A stretch of DNA of 42,016 nt from Syntrophaceae bacterium UBA7520 (GTDB taxonomy: Bacteria > Desulfobacterota > Syntrophia > Syntrophales > Smithellaceae): NCBI GenBank assembly GCA_002478265.1, contig DLNC01000038.1:1-42016 (forward strand). The letters run 5' to 3'. The notes under the pieces are model-generated. The model did no database searches and was not told the DNA's origin. It saw nothing but the letters and a program-made list of their open reading frames with translations. Both the position numbers and the translations under genes were made by a program. Positions 17,048 through 26,573 of this stretch are shown here, piece after piece (position 1 is the first letter of the stretch; every line of letters starts with the position of its first letter).

Positions 17048-18201
17048 CAACTTTTATTCCTTTCTATGATTATTTGCGTCCTTTCCCTTGCCCATCCGTC
17101 CGCCGCCAATATCTCTTCAATTGAAGGATCGGCAATCGCGTCATGCATGGACAGAATCTTGCCGATAATTTTTGCTATATCCGTAAAGGCTATTTTTCTA
17201 TCAAGAAATGCCGCGACGGCAACTTCATTGGCGGCATTTAATACCGCGGGATTTGTGCCGCCGGCCAAACCTGCCTCGTAGGCCAGTTTGAGACAACTGA
17301 ATTTACTCATATCCGGCTTGCAAAACTCCAGATTTTTACGCCGCGTCAGATTTAGCCGCGGTAATTTATTCGGCAACCGTTGCGGATAGTTTAAAGCATA
17401 CGCGATGGGTGTTCTCATATCAGGGATTCCCATTTGTGCCAAGATACTTCCGTCAATAAATTCAACCATGGAATGCACGATGCTTTGCGGATGAACAACA
17501 ACCTCAATTCGGTCAAAGGCAACCTTGAATAACCATTTAGCTTCAATTACTTCCAGCCCTTTATTCATCATTGTCGCGGAATCTACGGTTATTTTTTTTC
17601 CCATTTTCCAATTGGGGTGCTTTAGCGCCTGCGCGGGTTTAACAGTTTTTAAGTCCTTCTTTGATAATTTATAAAATGGGCCGCCGGATGCGGTCAGGAT
17701 TATTCTCCAGGGAATACTTGCCTGTCCTTCCAGGCATTGAAAAATAGCGCTGTGTTCGCTGTCCACCGGCAGAATTTTGATATTTTTTTCCTCGGCAAGC
17801 CTGTTGACAACGCCGCCGGCGATGACCATAGTCTCCTTATTGGCCAAAGCTATGTCTTTTCCAGCTTTCACAGCCGCCAATGTAGGCATTAGGCCGGCCG
17901 CGCCGGATATCGCCGAAACAACTATCTGCGCATCCGTGCTTGCGGCAGCTTCCTGCGCGCCCTCTTGTCCGTAAAAAATCTTTATCTTCGCGGAAAAAGT
18001 ATTTCTTAATTCCACAGCCAATTTCCTGTTTTTTACGCAAACAAGTTGCGGATTAAACTTTTTTATCTGTTTTGCCAGTAATTTGATATTCCCGCCGGCC
18101 ACAAGCGCGCTGACACAAAATTTATCCGGATTCGATTGTACGATATCAAGTGTGCTTTGCCCGATTGAGCCGGTAGAGCCGAGAATTGCTATTTTTTTCA
18201 T
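17047..18201 (-). CDS. dxr: 1-deoxy-D-xylulose 5-phosphate reductoisomerase
   Basis: A 384-residue enzyme of the MEP isoprenoid pathway (DXP + NADPH to MEP). The NADPH motif GSTGSIGQST is at about 8-17, ALANKET in the middle, then the metal and substrate region PVDSEHSAIFQ, and the C-terminal helical domain with NAANEVAVAAFL. Start chosen at 18201 (MKKIAILG), where TAATG overlaps the cdsA stop; an upstream in-frame extension adds 19 residues with no family homology and lies inside cdsA. It supplies precursors to the neighbouring uppS product. Confidence 0.97.
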   Translation of the reverse strand: MKKIAILGSTGSIGQSTLDIVQSNPDKFCVSALVAGGNIKLLAKQIKKFNPQLVCVKNRKLAVELRNTFSAKIKIFYGQEGAQEAAASTDAQIVVSAISGAAGLMPTLAAVKAGKDIALANKETMVIAGGVVNRLAEEKNIKILPVDSEHSAIFQCLEGQASIPWRIILTASGGPFYKLSKKDLKTVKPAQALKHPNWKMGKKITVDSATMMNKGLEVIEAKWLFKVAFDRIEVVVHPQSIVHSMVEFIDGSILAQMGIPDMRTPIAYALNYPQRLPNKLPRLNLTRRKNLEFCKPDMSKFSCLKLAYEAGLAGGTNPAVLNAANEVAVAAFLDRKIAFTDIAKIIGKILSMHDAIADPSIEEILAADGWARERTQIIIERNKS

Positions 18202-19019
18202 TAGGCAATCACGAATATATAGTAATAATAAACGAAAGGGGCGATGAACAACAGGCAATCCATTCTATCCAGCAATCCCCCGTGCCCGGGAAGCAAGGAA
18301 CTCGCGTCTTTCTGACCGTAACTCCTTTTAATGGCGGACTCGCAAAGATCGCCCAACTGTCCGATAACGCTTCCAAAAAAAGCCAAAAAAAGAACATGAT
18401 GCACGGATATCTGGGGCATGAAAAAATACACATAAATTAGGCACGCTAAAACGCTGCCGCATACCAAGGCGATCATTCCTTCCACTGTTTTTCCCGGGCT
18501 TACTAAAGCGAGCAACTTTTTCCTGCCGAAATACTTTCCGACGTAGAGCGCTGCCGTATCACCGATTAGCGCCAGCACCAGCACAAACATAATCCACCAC
18601 TCTCCATCCGGCAATTTTCGCAATAAGATAAAATGCGACATTAAAAAGGGGATATAAATTATGCCGAACATAACCTTCATAATTTTAATGATATCAAAAT
18701 TATCTTCGTTTACCTGCCAAAGAAACATAATAAACACGATCATTACACAAAAAGCTAATGCGGCTACTATAAGCTGATTGTCACCGAATAAGAAAATCAG
18801 CGGGATAACGAACGCAAATATAAAAGTTTGCGCCTTTTCTTTTAAAAAACCACGACCAAAGACAATATTGTTAAATTCCCACATGCCACCGATGATGATA
18901 GCAATAATTACTACTCCCAAGATTTCTGCCGAAGTGTAAAAAATAATGAAAAGAATCGCGACAATCAAAATAATGCCGGTGATCCATCTTTTCGCAAGAG
19001 AATTATCCATAATGTGCAT
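18201..19019 (-). CDS. cdsA: Phosphatidate cytidylyltransferase (CDP-diglyceride synthase)
   Basis: A 272-residue polytopic inner-membrane enzyme making CDP-diacylglycerol from phosphatidic acid and CTP. About eight hydrophobic helices; C-terminal half with GDTAALYVGKYFGRKKL, SPGKTVEG and the CdsA signature around GQLGDLCESAIKRSYGQKD and LLPGHGGLLDR. The start is either the ATG at 19019 or the one three codons later (MDNSLAK); AAAGG is close to both. It is 8 bases after uppS and overlaps dxr by one base, the conserved uppS-cdsA-dxr order. Confidence 0.95.
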   Translation of the reverse strand: MHIMDNSLAKRWITGIILIVAILFIIFYTSAEILGVVIIAIIIGGMWEFNNIVFGRGFLKEKAQTFIFAFVIPLIFLFGDNQLIVAALAFCVMIVFIMFLWQVNEDNFDIIKIMKVMFGIIYIPFLMSHFILLRKLPDGEWWIMFVLVLALIGDTAALYVGKYFGRKKLLALVSPGKTVEGMIALVCGSVLACLIYVYFFMPQISVHHVLFLAFFGSVIGQLGDLCESAIKRSYGQKDASSLLPGHGGLLDRMDCLLFIAPFVYYYYIFVIA

Positions 19020-19027
19020 TTACCTTT

Positions 19028-19765
19028 TTATGAAATTTTTATCTGTTCGCTTGTTAAACCAAAACGTCGTTCACGCCGACGGTAACTGGCGATGGCTTTC
19101 AAAAGATGCTCTTTATTAAAGTCCGGCCACAGAACACCGGTAAAATAAAGCTCCGTATATGCAATCTGCCACAACATAAAATTACTGACGCGGAATTCTC
19201 CACCCGTGCGAATCAATAAATCAGGATCAGGCATTTCCGCCGTGTACAGATAGCGGTTAAAAACATCTTTGTTTATATCCTCCGCTCTAATTTTCTTTTC
19301 TTCGACAGCGTGAATAATACTTTTTGCCGCCTGCACAATTTCGTCACGACTGCCGTAACTAATGGCGATATTGACGTTTAATTTATCATTATTTTTTGTC
19401 AGTTTTATCGCCCTTTCTATTTTATGCCTTATTTTATCATTAATTAATCTCAAATCGCCAATTGTAGTGAGACGGATGCCTTGTTCATGAAGTTTATTCG
19501 TTTCTTTATCGAGGTATTCTTCAAGCAAAGTCATCAATGATTTAACCTCTTCTTCGGGCCGGCTCCAGTTTTCCATGGAAAACGCAAAAAGAGTCAGATA
19601 TTTGATTCCTAGCTGGAGGGAAGCCCTTACTGTCGCCCGTACGGCCTGCACTCCTTTTTTATGCCCTCGGATACGTCCCATTGTGTGTTTTTTCGCCCAG
19701 CGTCCGTTTCCGTCCATGATAATTGCTATGTGTTGCGGCAAATCATCGAATTTTGCTTTTTTCAT
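19028..19765 (-). CDS. uppS: Undecaprenyl diphosphate synthase
   Basis: A 245-residue cis-prenyltransferase with the catalytic signature HIAIIMDGNGRWAKK (Asp18) and a conserved C-terminal region (LLIRTGGEFRVSNF, then ELYFTGVLWPDF). It makes the C55 carrier for peptidoglycan, O-antigen and glycan transfer. I chose the ATG at 19765 because AAAAGG lies just upstream and the family starts about here. A GTG 19 codons earlier would begin within the T-tract of a transcription terminator and has no ribosome site. Confidence 0.96.
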   Translation of the reverse strand: MKKAKFDDLPQHIAIIMDGNGRWAKKHTMGRIRGHKKGVQAVRATVRASLQLGIKYLTLFAFSMENWSRPEEEVKSLMTLLEEYLDKETNKLHEQGIRLTTIGDLRLINDKIRHKIERAIKLTKNNDKLNVNIAISYGSRDEIVQAAKSIIHAVEEKKIRAEDINKDVFNRYLYTAEMPDPDLLIRTGGEFRVSNFMLWQIAYTELYFTGVLWPDFNKEHLLKAIASYRRRERRFGLTSEQIKIS

Positions 19766-19792
19766 GCCAGGCCTTTTTACAGAATTATTTTT

Positions 19793-19821
19793 ATTATAAA
19801 TCGGATAATATTCTTTTGCCA
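19793..19821 (-). promoter_or_regulatory. Possible promoter for uppS-cdsA-dxr-rseP
   Basis: On the minus strand TATAAT (complement of 19793-19798) sits 17 bases after a poor -35, TGGCAA (complement of 19816-19821). It lies directly after the frr terminator and about 28 bases before the uppS start, which would make uppS the first gene of a new transcript. The -10 is good, the -35 weak. Confidence 0.35.
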
Positions 19822-19855
19822 CAAAAACAAAAGGGGAGCTTACGACTCCCCTCTT
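19820..19855 (-). terminator. Intrinsic terminator after frr
   Basis: A perfect 7-bp stem (AGGGGAG at 19832-19838 with CTCCCCT at 19846-19852, 7-base loop) followed on the minus strand by TTTTGTTTTTG. It ends the rpsB-tsf-pyrH-frr transcript before uppS. Confidence 0.75.
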
Positions 19856-19879
19856 AATTATTTAATTCGTGTCATTATT

Positions 19880-20437
19880 TTACAATTCCATGATTTCTTT
19901 TTCTTTGGCGGCGGATATTTTATCTATTTTCTCAATGCTCTTGTCCGTCAGCTTCTGCACTTCTTCCTGCGCGCCGTAGAGTTCATCTTCAGTCATTTTA
20001 TTTTCTTTTTTCAGATTTTTTAATTCCTCATTCGCGTCACGACGCGCGTTGCGTAATTTAATCTTTCCTTCTTCCGCCATCTTTTTTACTACCTTTACGA
20101 GTTCTTTACGCCTTTCTTCCGTTAATTGCGGGATGGACAAGCGAATTACCTTCCCGTCGTTAGCCGGCATGAGTCCCAAATCTGATTTCTGAATTGCTTT
20201 TTCAATCGCGCCGATAACCGACGCGTCCCAGGGCGCAATGACGAGGAGACGGCTTTCCGGAATCGAAATCGTCGCCACCTGATTTATGGGCGTAGGCGTT
20301 CCGTAATAATCTACTTTAATCCCATCAAGCAGTGTAACGGAAGCCCTGCCTGTTCGGACCCTGCCCAGTGATTTTTCCATCGCGGCAATGGTTTTTTCCA
20401 TATCACTTTTCAGATTTTCGAAAACTTTCTCCTTCAT
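19880..20437 (-). CDS. frr: Ribosome recycling factor
   Basis: A 185-residue RRF, which with EF-G splits post-termination ribosomes. Family-typical features: SLGRVRTGRAS near 25-35, YYGTPTPINQVATISIPE, and the C-terminal three-helix bundle with RRDANEELK. Length equals E. coli RRF. I set the start at 20437, where GGGGGA precedes ATG immediately after the pyrH stop; the longer in-frame reading adds 42 residues that lie within pyrH and do not resemble RRF. A hairpin terminator follows the gene. Confidence 0.97.
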   Translation of the reverse strand: MKEKVFENLKSDMEKTIAAMEKSLGRVRTGRASVTLLDGIKVDYYGTPTPINQVATISIPESRLLVIAPWDASVIGAIEKAIQKSDLGLMPANDGKVIRLSIPQLTEERRKELVKVVKKMAEEGKIKLRNARRDANEELKNLKKENKMTEDELYGAQEEVQKLTDKSIEKIDKISAAKEKEIMEL

Positions 20438-20438
20438 C

Positions 20439-21167
20439 TTATTCCCCCACGTATGTGCCAATTTTTTTACCGCTGATTGCAGAGCTGATGTTGCCTTTTT
20501 TCTGCATGTTAAAGACAATGATCGGCAATAAATTGTCGCGGCACAGTGAAATAGCAGTTGCATCCATTACTTTAAGGTTTTTCGATAATACATCGATATA
20601 ACTTATTTTTTCATACATCTTTGCCCTGCTGTTTTTTACCGGATCACTGTCATAAACTCCTTCGACCTTAGTTGCCTTCATGATAACGTCAGCGCGAATT
20701 TCCAGCGCTCTGAGCGCGGCTGCAGTGTCTGTTGTAAAATAAGGATTTCCTGTGCCTCCTGCAAAAATAACTATTCTTCCTTTCTCCAAATGACGTACCG
20801 CCCGTCTCTGAATGAAGGGTTCGGCAATTTCATGCATGGAAATTGCCGTCTGTACTCTGGTGACTAATCCCTGCGCCTCAAGCGCACTTTGCAGTGCCAA
20901 ACTGTTAATTACGGTGGCCAGCATGCCCATATAATCGGCTGATGTTCGATCAATACCGCGGGAATTTCCTTCCATTCCCCGAAAGATATTGCCGCCGCCG
21001 ACAACAATTCCGATCTGCGCCTTAAGATTACTGACCGTTTTTATTTCCCGTGCAATAAAATTTGCCGCATCCGGGTCAATGCCAAACTGTTTCTTGCCCA
21101 AAAGAGACTCGCCGCTGAGTTTCAGCAGTATTCGCCTGTAGGCAATTTTTCCTTTTTTCGGGGACAT
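20439..21167 (-). CDS. pyrH: Uridylate kinase
   Basis: A 242-residue UMP kinase of the amino acid kinase superfamily: N-terminal RILLKLSGESL, VVGGGNIFRG around 55-64, and conserved RRAVRHLEKGRIVIFAGGTGNPYFTTD. It phosphorylates UMP to UDP; bacterial enzymes are typically hexamers regulated by GTP and UTP. Two bases after tsf and directly before frr, the standard order. Confidence 0.97.
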   Translation of the reverse strand: MSPKKGKIAYRRILLKLSGESLLGKKQFGIDPDAANFIAREIKTVSNLKAQIGIVVGGGNIFRGMEGNSRGIDRTSADYMGMLATVINSLALQSALEAQGLVTRVQTAISMHEIAEPFIQRRAVRHLEKGRIVIFAGGTGNPYFTTDTAAALRALEIRADVIMKATKVEGVYDSDPVKNSRAKMYEKISYIDVLSKNLKVMDATAISLCRDNLLPIIVFNMQKKGNISSAISGKKIGTYVGE

Positions 21168-21169
21168 CT

Positions 21170-21775
21170 CTATTTTTTGATTTCCTCTCCCAGTTGAAAT
21201 CTGGCAAATCTGCGGATAATAATATTTTCGCCGGTTTTGGCTATCATGTTATTGATCAGTGTTTCCACGTTAATATCCGTGTTTTTGATAAACTTCTGGT
21301 GCGTCAAACATACATCTTCGTAGAATTTATTAAGCTTTCCCTCAATAATCTTATCCCAGATTTTCTCCGGTTTCTTTTCCTCTTTTAACTGACTGCGATA
21401 TATTTCCTTTTCTCTTTCCAGCGCCTCCGCGGGAATTTCTTCAGGACGCAAATAAAGTGGATTGGAGGCGGCGATATGCATGGCAATATCCTTGGCCATG
21501 GTCTGAAAATCATCTGTTTTTGCGACAAAATCCGTCTCGCAGTTGATTTCGACCATAACTCCTATTCTTCCGCCCATATGAATATAGGAAGCCACCGTGC
21601 CGTCTTTGGCCGCTTTTGATGATCTTTTCGTCGCCGCGGATAAACCCTTCTTTCTCAAGATATCAATTGCTTTTTCAAAATCGCCGGCGGCGGCAATCAG
21701 GGCTTCTTTACAATCCATCATGCCGGTTCCGGTTTTATCGCGTAATTCTTTAACCATTGCTGATGATATTTCCAA
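21170..21775 (-). CDS. tsf: Translation elongation factor Ts (short form)
   Basis: A 201-residue EF-Ts, guanine nucleotide exchange factor for EF-Tu. The N-terminal UBA-like domain has LRDKTGTGMMDCKEAL (10-25), followed by the signature CETDFVAKTDDF (about 79-90). At about 200 residues it is the short form lacking one of the core subdomain repeats found in E. coli EF-Ts (283), as in Thermus and many deltaproteobacteria. It sits 36 bases after rpsB. Confidence 0.96.
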   Translation of the reverse strand: MEISSAMVKELRDKTGTGMMDCKEALIAAAGDFEKAIDILRKKGLSAATKRSSKAAKDGTVASYIHMGGRIGVMVEINCETDFVAKTDDFQTMAKDIAMHIAASNPLYLRPEEIPAEALEREKEIYRSQLKEEKKPEKIWDKIIEGKLNKFYEDVCLTHQKFIKNTDINVETLINNMIAKTGENIIIRRFARFQLGEEIKK

Positions 21776-21811
21776 CTTTCATTTCCTCCTCATTTAGGGT
21801 CAACGGTAATA

Positions 21812-22630
21812 TTATTTATATTTTTCTTCTGAATAATCTTCTGCTTTATCGTCCATTTCCACGCTTTCCGGAATGTCCGCTTCATCAGATTTCCCCTCTA
21901 CAACAGCTTCGGACATTTTGTTGGACTGGGCTGATAATTTCTCCTGAAACTGTTTTTTCCCCTCCAGTACGGCATCGGCAAATTTCGATGCGAACAATTT
22001 GATTGCCCTAATCGCGTCATCATTTCCCGGTATGATAAAATCTATGCCTTCGGGGTCGCAATTTGTATCGACAATCGCCACAATGGGGATTTTCAGCTTC
22101 TTCGCTTCGTTAACCGCAATATGTTCGCGGTTGGGATCTACTACAAAAACGGCGGCGGGATGTGTTTTCATGCCCCTGATACCGCCCAGGACATTTTCCA
22201 GTTTCTCCTTTTCCTTCTGCAGAGAGGTAATTTCTTTTTTCGGAAAAGCCTTTATTGAATCATCTTCGAACATCGCGCTTAAAGTATTAAGGCGGTCGAT
22301 GCTTTTCTTAATTGTCGCAAAATTGGTGAGCATGCCACCCAGCCAGCGCTGATTAACATAGGGCATACCGCAGCGCAGCGCTTCCTCTTTTATCGCTTCC
22401 TGCGATTGTTTCTTTGTTCCGACAAAAAGAACTTCTTTACCTTGCGCGACTGTTTCAATAATGAAATTATAGGCGGTCTGAAACATGCCAACTGTTTGTT
22501 GCAGGTCGATAATATAGATGTTGTTTCTAGCCCCAAAAATGTAAGGCTTCATTTTTGGATTCCACTTGTTTGTTTGATGCCCAAAATGGACACCGGCCTC
22601 GAGTAAAAGTTTCATGGAAATTGCTGACAT
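21812..22630 (-). CDS. rpsB: 30S ribosomal protein S2
   Basis: A 272-residue S2 with the two family signatures, GVHFGHQTNKWNPKM near the N-terminus and PIVAIVDTNCDPEGIDFIIPGNDDA around 185-210. The last roughly 35 residues form an acidic low-complexity tail, beyond the usual S2 core. AAGGAGATCAAA gives a strong ribosome site. First gene of the rpsB-tsf-pyrH-frr unit. Confidence 0.97.
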   Translation of the reverse strand: MSAISMKLLLEAGVHFGHQTNKWNPKMKPYIFGARNNIYIIDLQQTVGMFQTAYNFIIETVAQGKEVLFVGTKKQSQEAIKEEALRCGMPYVNQRWLGGMLTNFATIKKSIDRLNTLSAMFEDDSIKAFPKKEITSLQKEKEKLENVLGGIRGMKTHPAAVFVVDPNREHIAVNEAKKLKIPIVAIVDTNCDPEGIDFIIPGNDDAIRAIKLFASKFADAVLEGKKQFQEKLSAQSNKMSEAVVEGKSDEADIPESVEMDDKAEDYSEEKYK

Positions 22631-22817
22631 TTTGATCTCCTTTTTCTTGTTTATTTTCCTCCACCCTTATCAACTTGCGCGGCAAACTTTTTTAAAAAAG
22701 CAACACGCCGGCAATCCAAGGATGTGCGAAGTTGGGCGGCACTTAACATATCTGCGTCAAATCTTCAAGCTCTATTAATTAATTACACTAGTAAATTTAA
22801 TGGCTTTGTAAATTATT

Positions 22818-24017
22818 TTATGTTGAATAATCAGCGTTTATTTTTACATATTCCGCGGATAAATCAGATGTATACACGTAATAAGATTTGTCACCCCCGC
22901 CTAAGCCAATCCGTACCTCTATCTTATCTTTCTTAAATGCGTCTTTCAATTTTTGCGTGTTGAAATTTGCGGGGCTGTCCTGCGAATATACCAGAACGCC
23001 GCCGACGGATAACGTAACTCTTTCTTTTTCCAGGGAAATTCCCGATGCGCCCAAAGCAGCGATAATTCTGCCCCAGTTGGGATCCTGACCATAAAAAGCA
23101 GTTTTCACAAGGTTGGAATTCGCCACGGCGTATGCCGCGCGTCGGGCATCGGACCTTGATTTTGCTCCTTCCACGGAGATGGTAACGAATTTAGTTGCTC
23201 CTTCGCCGTCTTTGACCACCGCCTGGCATAATTCATTGAGAACATCGCAGAGCATGTCCCGGAAACGCTGCAGGCGCGCCTGCGCCCTTTCCAAGGGATT
23301 ATTGCCGGCCAAGCCATTTGCCATGATAATCGCCATATCGTTGGTGCTCATGCATCCATCAACGCTGATACAATTAAATGTTGCATCTATGGCCTGATGA
23401 AAAACAGTATTGAGAGCCTTATTGTCAATCAGGGCATCGGTCATCACATACGCAAGCAGCGTCGCCATATTTGGTTCGATCATCCCCGCTCCTTTGGCAA
23501 TGCCACAGATGGTAATGTCTCTGGCGCCAACAATGCCTTTTCTGATGGCAATTTTCGGAAATTTATCGGTTGTCATCATGGCTAATTCCGCATCTTCTAT
23601 TCCCTGCTCGTTTAGCCCCTTAACCAATTTGCCTATTCCTCCGGTTATTTTTTTTACCGGCAGTCTTTGTCCGATAATACCGGTTGAGGCGAGCAAGATA
23701 TGTTCTTCTTTTATCTGCAATTCCTTGGCAAGCTGTGCCGAAACGGCCAGGGCGTCTTTATATCCTTCCTTGCCGGTAGCCGCGTTGGCACAACCGCTGT
23801 TGGTAATAATCGCCTGTGCCGTCCCCTTTTTTATTCTTTCCGCATTGATCAACAAAGGCGCGGCTTTGAAAGAATTCTTGGTGAATACCGCCGCAACCTT
23901 CGCCGGCAAAGTTGAATATATAAGCCCCACGTCTTTTTTGTCGGCACTTTTTATACCAACTGATATTCCGTTAGCCAAAAAGCCGGGGACGCTTATTTTT
24001 TTTGTTTTTGTCGACAT
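22818..24017 (-). CDS. argJ: Bifunctional ornithine acetyltransferase/N-acetylglutamate synthase
   Basis: A 399-residue ArgJ that recycles acetyl groups between N-acetylornithine and glutamate in arginine synthesis. The autoproteolysis site is in KGAGMIEPNMATLLAY: cleavage before Thr gives alpha and beta chains. ITNSGCANAATG in the N-terminal part is also conserved. Start chosen at 24017 (MSTKTKK) because AGGAGTAGGAAAT lies directly upstream. The stop is followed by 187 bases before rpsB. Its place between secA and rpsB is unrelated to arginine genes, none of which is nearby. Confidence 0.96.
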   Translation of the reverse strand: MSTKTKKISVPGFLANGISVGIKSADKKDVGLIYSTLPAKVAAVFTKNSFKAAPLLINAERIKKGTAQAIITNSGCANAATGKEGYKDALAVSAQLAKELQIKEEHILLASTGIIGQRLPVKKITGGIGKLVKGLNEQGIEDAELAMMTTDKFPKIAIRKGIVGARDITICGIAKGAGMIEPNMATLLAYVMTDALIDNKALNTVFHQAIDATFNCISVDGCMSTNDMAIIMANGLAGNNPLERAQARLQRFRDMLCDVLNELCQAVVKDGEGATKFVTISVEGAKSRSDARRAAYAVANSNLVKTAFYGQDPNWGRIIAALGASGISLEKERVTLSVGGVLVYSQDSPANFNTQKLKDAFKKDKIEVRIGLGGGDKSYYVYTSDLSAEYVKINADYST

Positions 24018-24037
24018 ATTTCCTACTCCTTTTTTTC

Positions 24038-26557
24038 CTAAGCACCGCAGCATTTTTTATATTTTTTACCACTTCCACAGGGGCAAGGATCGTTTCTGCC
24101 CACTTTATCGCCGGATCTTTTAATTGTCTGCTTCGCCGGAGCGTCCTCACCCCGGCTCATAACATAATCTTGCTTTTGTTTTTGCCTGATTTCCTCAACT
24201 TCCTCTTCTCTCTGAATGCGCACCATGCATAGTTTTTCTATCGTATGCATTTTTACGCGGAAGATCATCTCCATAAACATGTCATAACCTTCGCGCTGAT
24301 ATTCCCTTATTGGATCTTTTTGCCCGTAGCCTCGCAAGCCGATACCTTCACGCAGATGATCCATGGCCAGCAAGTGTTCTTTCCAATGGATATCGATGGC
24401 CTGTAACATGATTACCTTAATAAGGTAATCCATCAACTCCTTGCCGAATTCTTTCTCCTTTTCTTCCAAGAGTCTGTGTATATTTTCCACAATGAACTGG
24501 CGCAGAGAGGCAACTGACGATAATTTCTCTTCACCGGCAAGATTTAATTTTATGTTGAATTGCTTATATACGGCGTCTTCTAGACCCTTTAAATTCCATT
24601 CCTGAATATGAGTCTTTTCATCCACAAATTCAAACAAAAGGTCATCAACAACCTCTTCAATCATTTCATTGATGTCCGACCATAAGTCTTCACCGCGCAG
24701 TACTTTTTTACGCTGTTCGTAGATGACTTTTCTCTGCCTGTTCATTACATCATCATAATCTAACAGGTGTTTGCGGATATCGAAATTTTGGCCTTCAACT
24801 CGTTTTTGCGCGTTTTCTATCGCTCGGGATATATATTTGTGCTCGATTGGCTGATCTTCTTCTATCCCGATCCTGTCCATTATGGACGCGATTCTTTCCG
24901 CGCCAAAAATTCTTAATAAATCGTCTTCCAGTGAGAGATAAAAACGTGAAGAGCCTGCGTCTCCCTGTCTTCCGGAGCGCCCGCGCAACTGATTGTCAAT
25001 ACGCCGGCTTTCATGCCTTTCAGTTCCCAGTATATGCAGGCCTCCCGCCTCCGCGACACCGTCACCTAAGCGAATATCCGTGCCGCGACCGGCCATATTG
25101 GTGGAAATCGTGACCATGCCAGGTTGGCCCGCCTGAGCGACAATTTCCGCTTCTTTTTCATGATTTTTCGCGTTGAGAACATGGTGCTTGATCCCCGCAC
25201 GCGTCAGATGTCTGCTGAGCAGTTCTGATTTCTCTATAGAAATAGTCCCGATCAGCACCGGCCTTTTTTGCCTGTTGAGTTCTTTTACCTCGTCGATAAT
25301 CGCCTTGATTTTTTCCTTTTCCGTTTTATAAATCAAATCATTGTAATCTGCCCTGATCATCGGCATATTGGTAGGCACGACAACCACTTCCAGGTTATAA
25401 ATTTTCTTGAATTCCGCGGCTTCCGTATCCGCCGTACCGGTCATGCCGGCCAATTTTTTATACATGCGGAAATAATTCTGAAAAGTTATAGAGGCCAGTG
25501 TCTGGTTTTCTTTTTCAATTTTTACTTTTTCCTTTGCCTCCAGCGCCTGGTGCAGGCCGTCGCTGTAACGCCGGCCGGGCATAACACGCCCGGTGAATTC
25601 GTCCACGATAATGACCTGGCCGTCTTTGACCAGATAATCAACGTCCCTTTTAAAAAGGGTGTGCGCTTTTAGCGCCTGATTGACATGATGAACGATTTCA
25701 ATATTTTTCGGCTCATAGAGATTTGGCACATTAAGCAGTTTTTCAACGTGCGCGACGCCTTCTTCGGTTAAAACAACCGTCCGGCTTTTTTCCTCCACGC
25801 TATAATCCACATCCTTTTTCAATCGGGGAATGATTTGATTTATGCGATAGTATTTATCCGTCGATTCCTCCGAAGGGCCGGAAATAATCAGCGGTGTCCT
25901 GGCCTCGTCAATGAGTATGCTGTCCACTTCATCGACAATGGCGTAATTAAATTCACGCTGGACATAATCATTAAGGTTGAACTTCATATTATCACGCAGA
26001 TAATCAAAACCGAATTCGTTATTCGTGCCGTAAGTAATATCCGCGTGATAAGCCTTTCGTCGCTCTTCGTCATCCATGCCATGGACAATTACACCCACGC
26101 TCAAACCCAAAAACTCATATATCGGCCCCATCCATTGGGCGTCTCTTTTGGCCAGATAATCATTTACCGTGACGACATGGCAACCCTTGCCTTCCAGGGC
26201 ATTAAGATACAAAGGCATGGTGGCCGCCAATGTCTTGCCCTCGCCTGTTTTCATTTCCGCTATTTTCCCCTCATGCAGAACAATGCCTCCGATCACCTGC
26301 ACGTCAAACGGTCGCATCAATAGCGTGCGCCTTGACGCTTCTCTGGCCACGGCAAAGGCCTCGGCAAGAATGTCTTCGAGGCTGAATCCATTTTGGAGCT
26401 TTTCCTTGAAATACTTAGTTTTCGCCTTCAATTCACTGTCGGACATTGACATCATCGCCGGCTCCAGAGCATTAACCTCATCTAAAATAAAAGAGTAGCG
26501 CTTTAATTCGCGGTCGTTTTTTGTCCCGACTATTTTTTTGAGAATATATTCAATCAT
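24038..26557 (-). CDS. secA: Preprotein translocase ATPase SecA
   Basis: An 839-residue SecA, motor of Sec export. Walker A is MKTGEGKT (102-109), DEVDSILIDEARTPLIISG follows in NBD1, then the preprotein cross-linking domain, NBD2 with STNMAGRGTDI and QLRGRSGRQGD, the helical scaffold, and a C-terminal SEC-C zinc motif (Cys825, Cys827, Cys836, Cys837). The ATG start lies only 16 bases after the T-tract of a terminator-like hairpin, with CAGG 10 bases upstream. argJ begins 20 bases after the stop. Confidence 0.98.
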   Translation of the reverse strand: MIEYILKKIVGTKNDRELKRYSFILDEVNALEPAMMSMSDSELKAKTKYFKEKLQNGFSLEDILAEAFAVAREASRRTLLMRPFDVQVIGGIVLHEGKIAEMKTGEGKTLAATMPLYLNALEGKGCHVVTVNDYLAKRDAQWMGPIYEFLGLSVGVIVHGMDDEERRKAYHADITYGTNNEFGFDYLRDNMKFNLNDYVQREFNYAIVDEVDSILIDEARTPLIISGPSEESTDKYYRINQIIPRLKKDVDYSVEEKSRTVVLTEEGVAHVEKLLNVPNLYEPKNIEIVHHVNQALKAHTLFKRDVDYLVKDGQVIIVDEFTGRVMPGRRYSDGLHQALEAKEKVKIEKENQTLASITFQNYFRMYKKLAGMTGTADTEAAEFKKIYNLEVVVVPTNMPMIRADYNDLIYKTEKEKIKAIIDEVKELNRQKRPVLIGTISIEKSELLSRHLTRAGIKHHVLNAKNHEKEAEIVAQAGQPGMVTISTNMAGRGTDIRLGDGVAEAGGLHILGTERHESRRIDNQLRGRSGRQGDAGSSRFYLSLEDDLLRIFGAERIASIMDRIGIEEDQPIEHKYISRAIENAQKRVEGQNFDIRKHLLDYDDVMNRQRKVIYEQRKKVLRGEDLWSDINEMIEEVVDDLLFEFVDEKTHIQEWNLKGLEDAVYKQFNIKLNLAGEEKLSSVASLRQFIVENIHRLLEEKEKEFGKELMDYLIKVIMLQAIDIHWKEHLLAMDHLREGIGLRGYGQKDPIREYQREGYDMFMEMIFRVKMHTIEKLCMVRIQREEEVEEIRQKQKQDYVMSRGEDAPAKQTIKRSGDKVGRNDPCPCGSGKKYKKCCGA

Positions 26558-26573
26558 ACCTTTTCAACCTGTT

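Noticed and set aside
22687..22700. Perfect 14-base palindrome CTTTTTTAAAAAAG in the argJ-rpsB gap
   Set aside because: It has no loop and no GC-rich stem with a following T-tract, so it is not a convincing terminator; an operator is possible but unsupported.
23410..24123. Long plus-strand open frame (237 codons) across the 5' end of argJ
   Set aside because: It is antisense to argJ and secA, both with clear motifs, has no ribosome site of note and no recognisable domain.
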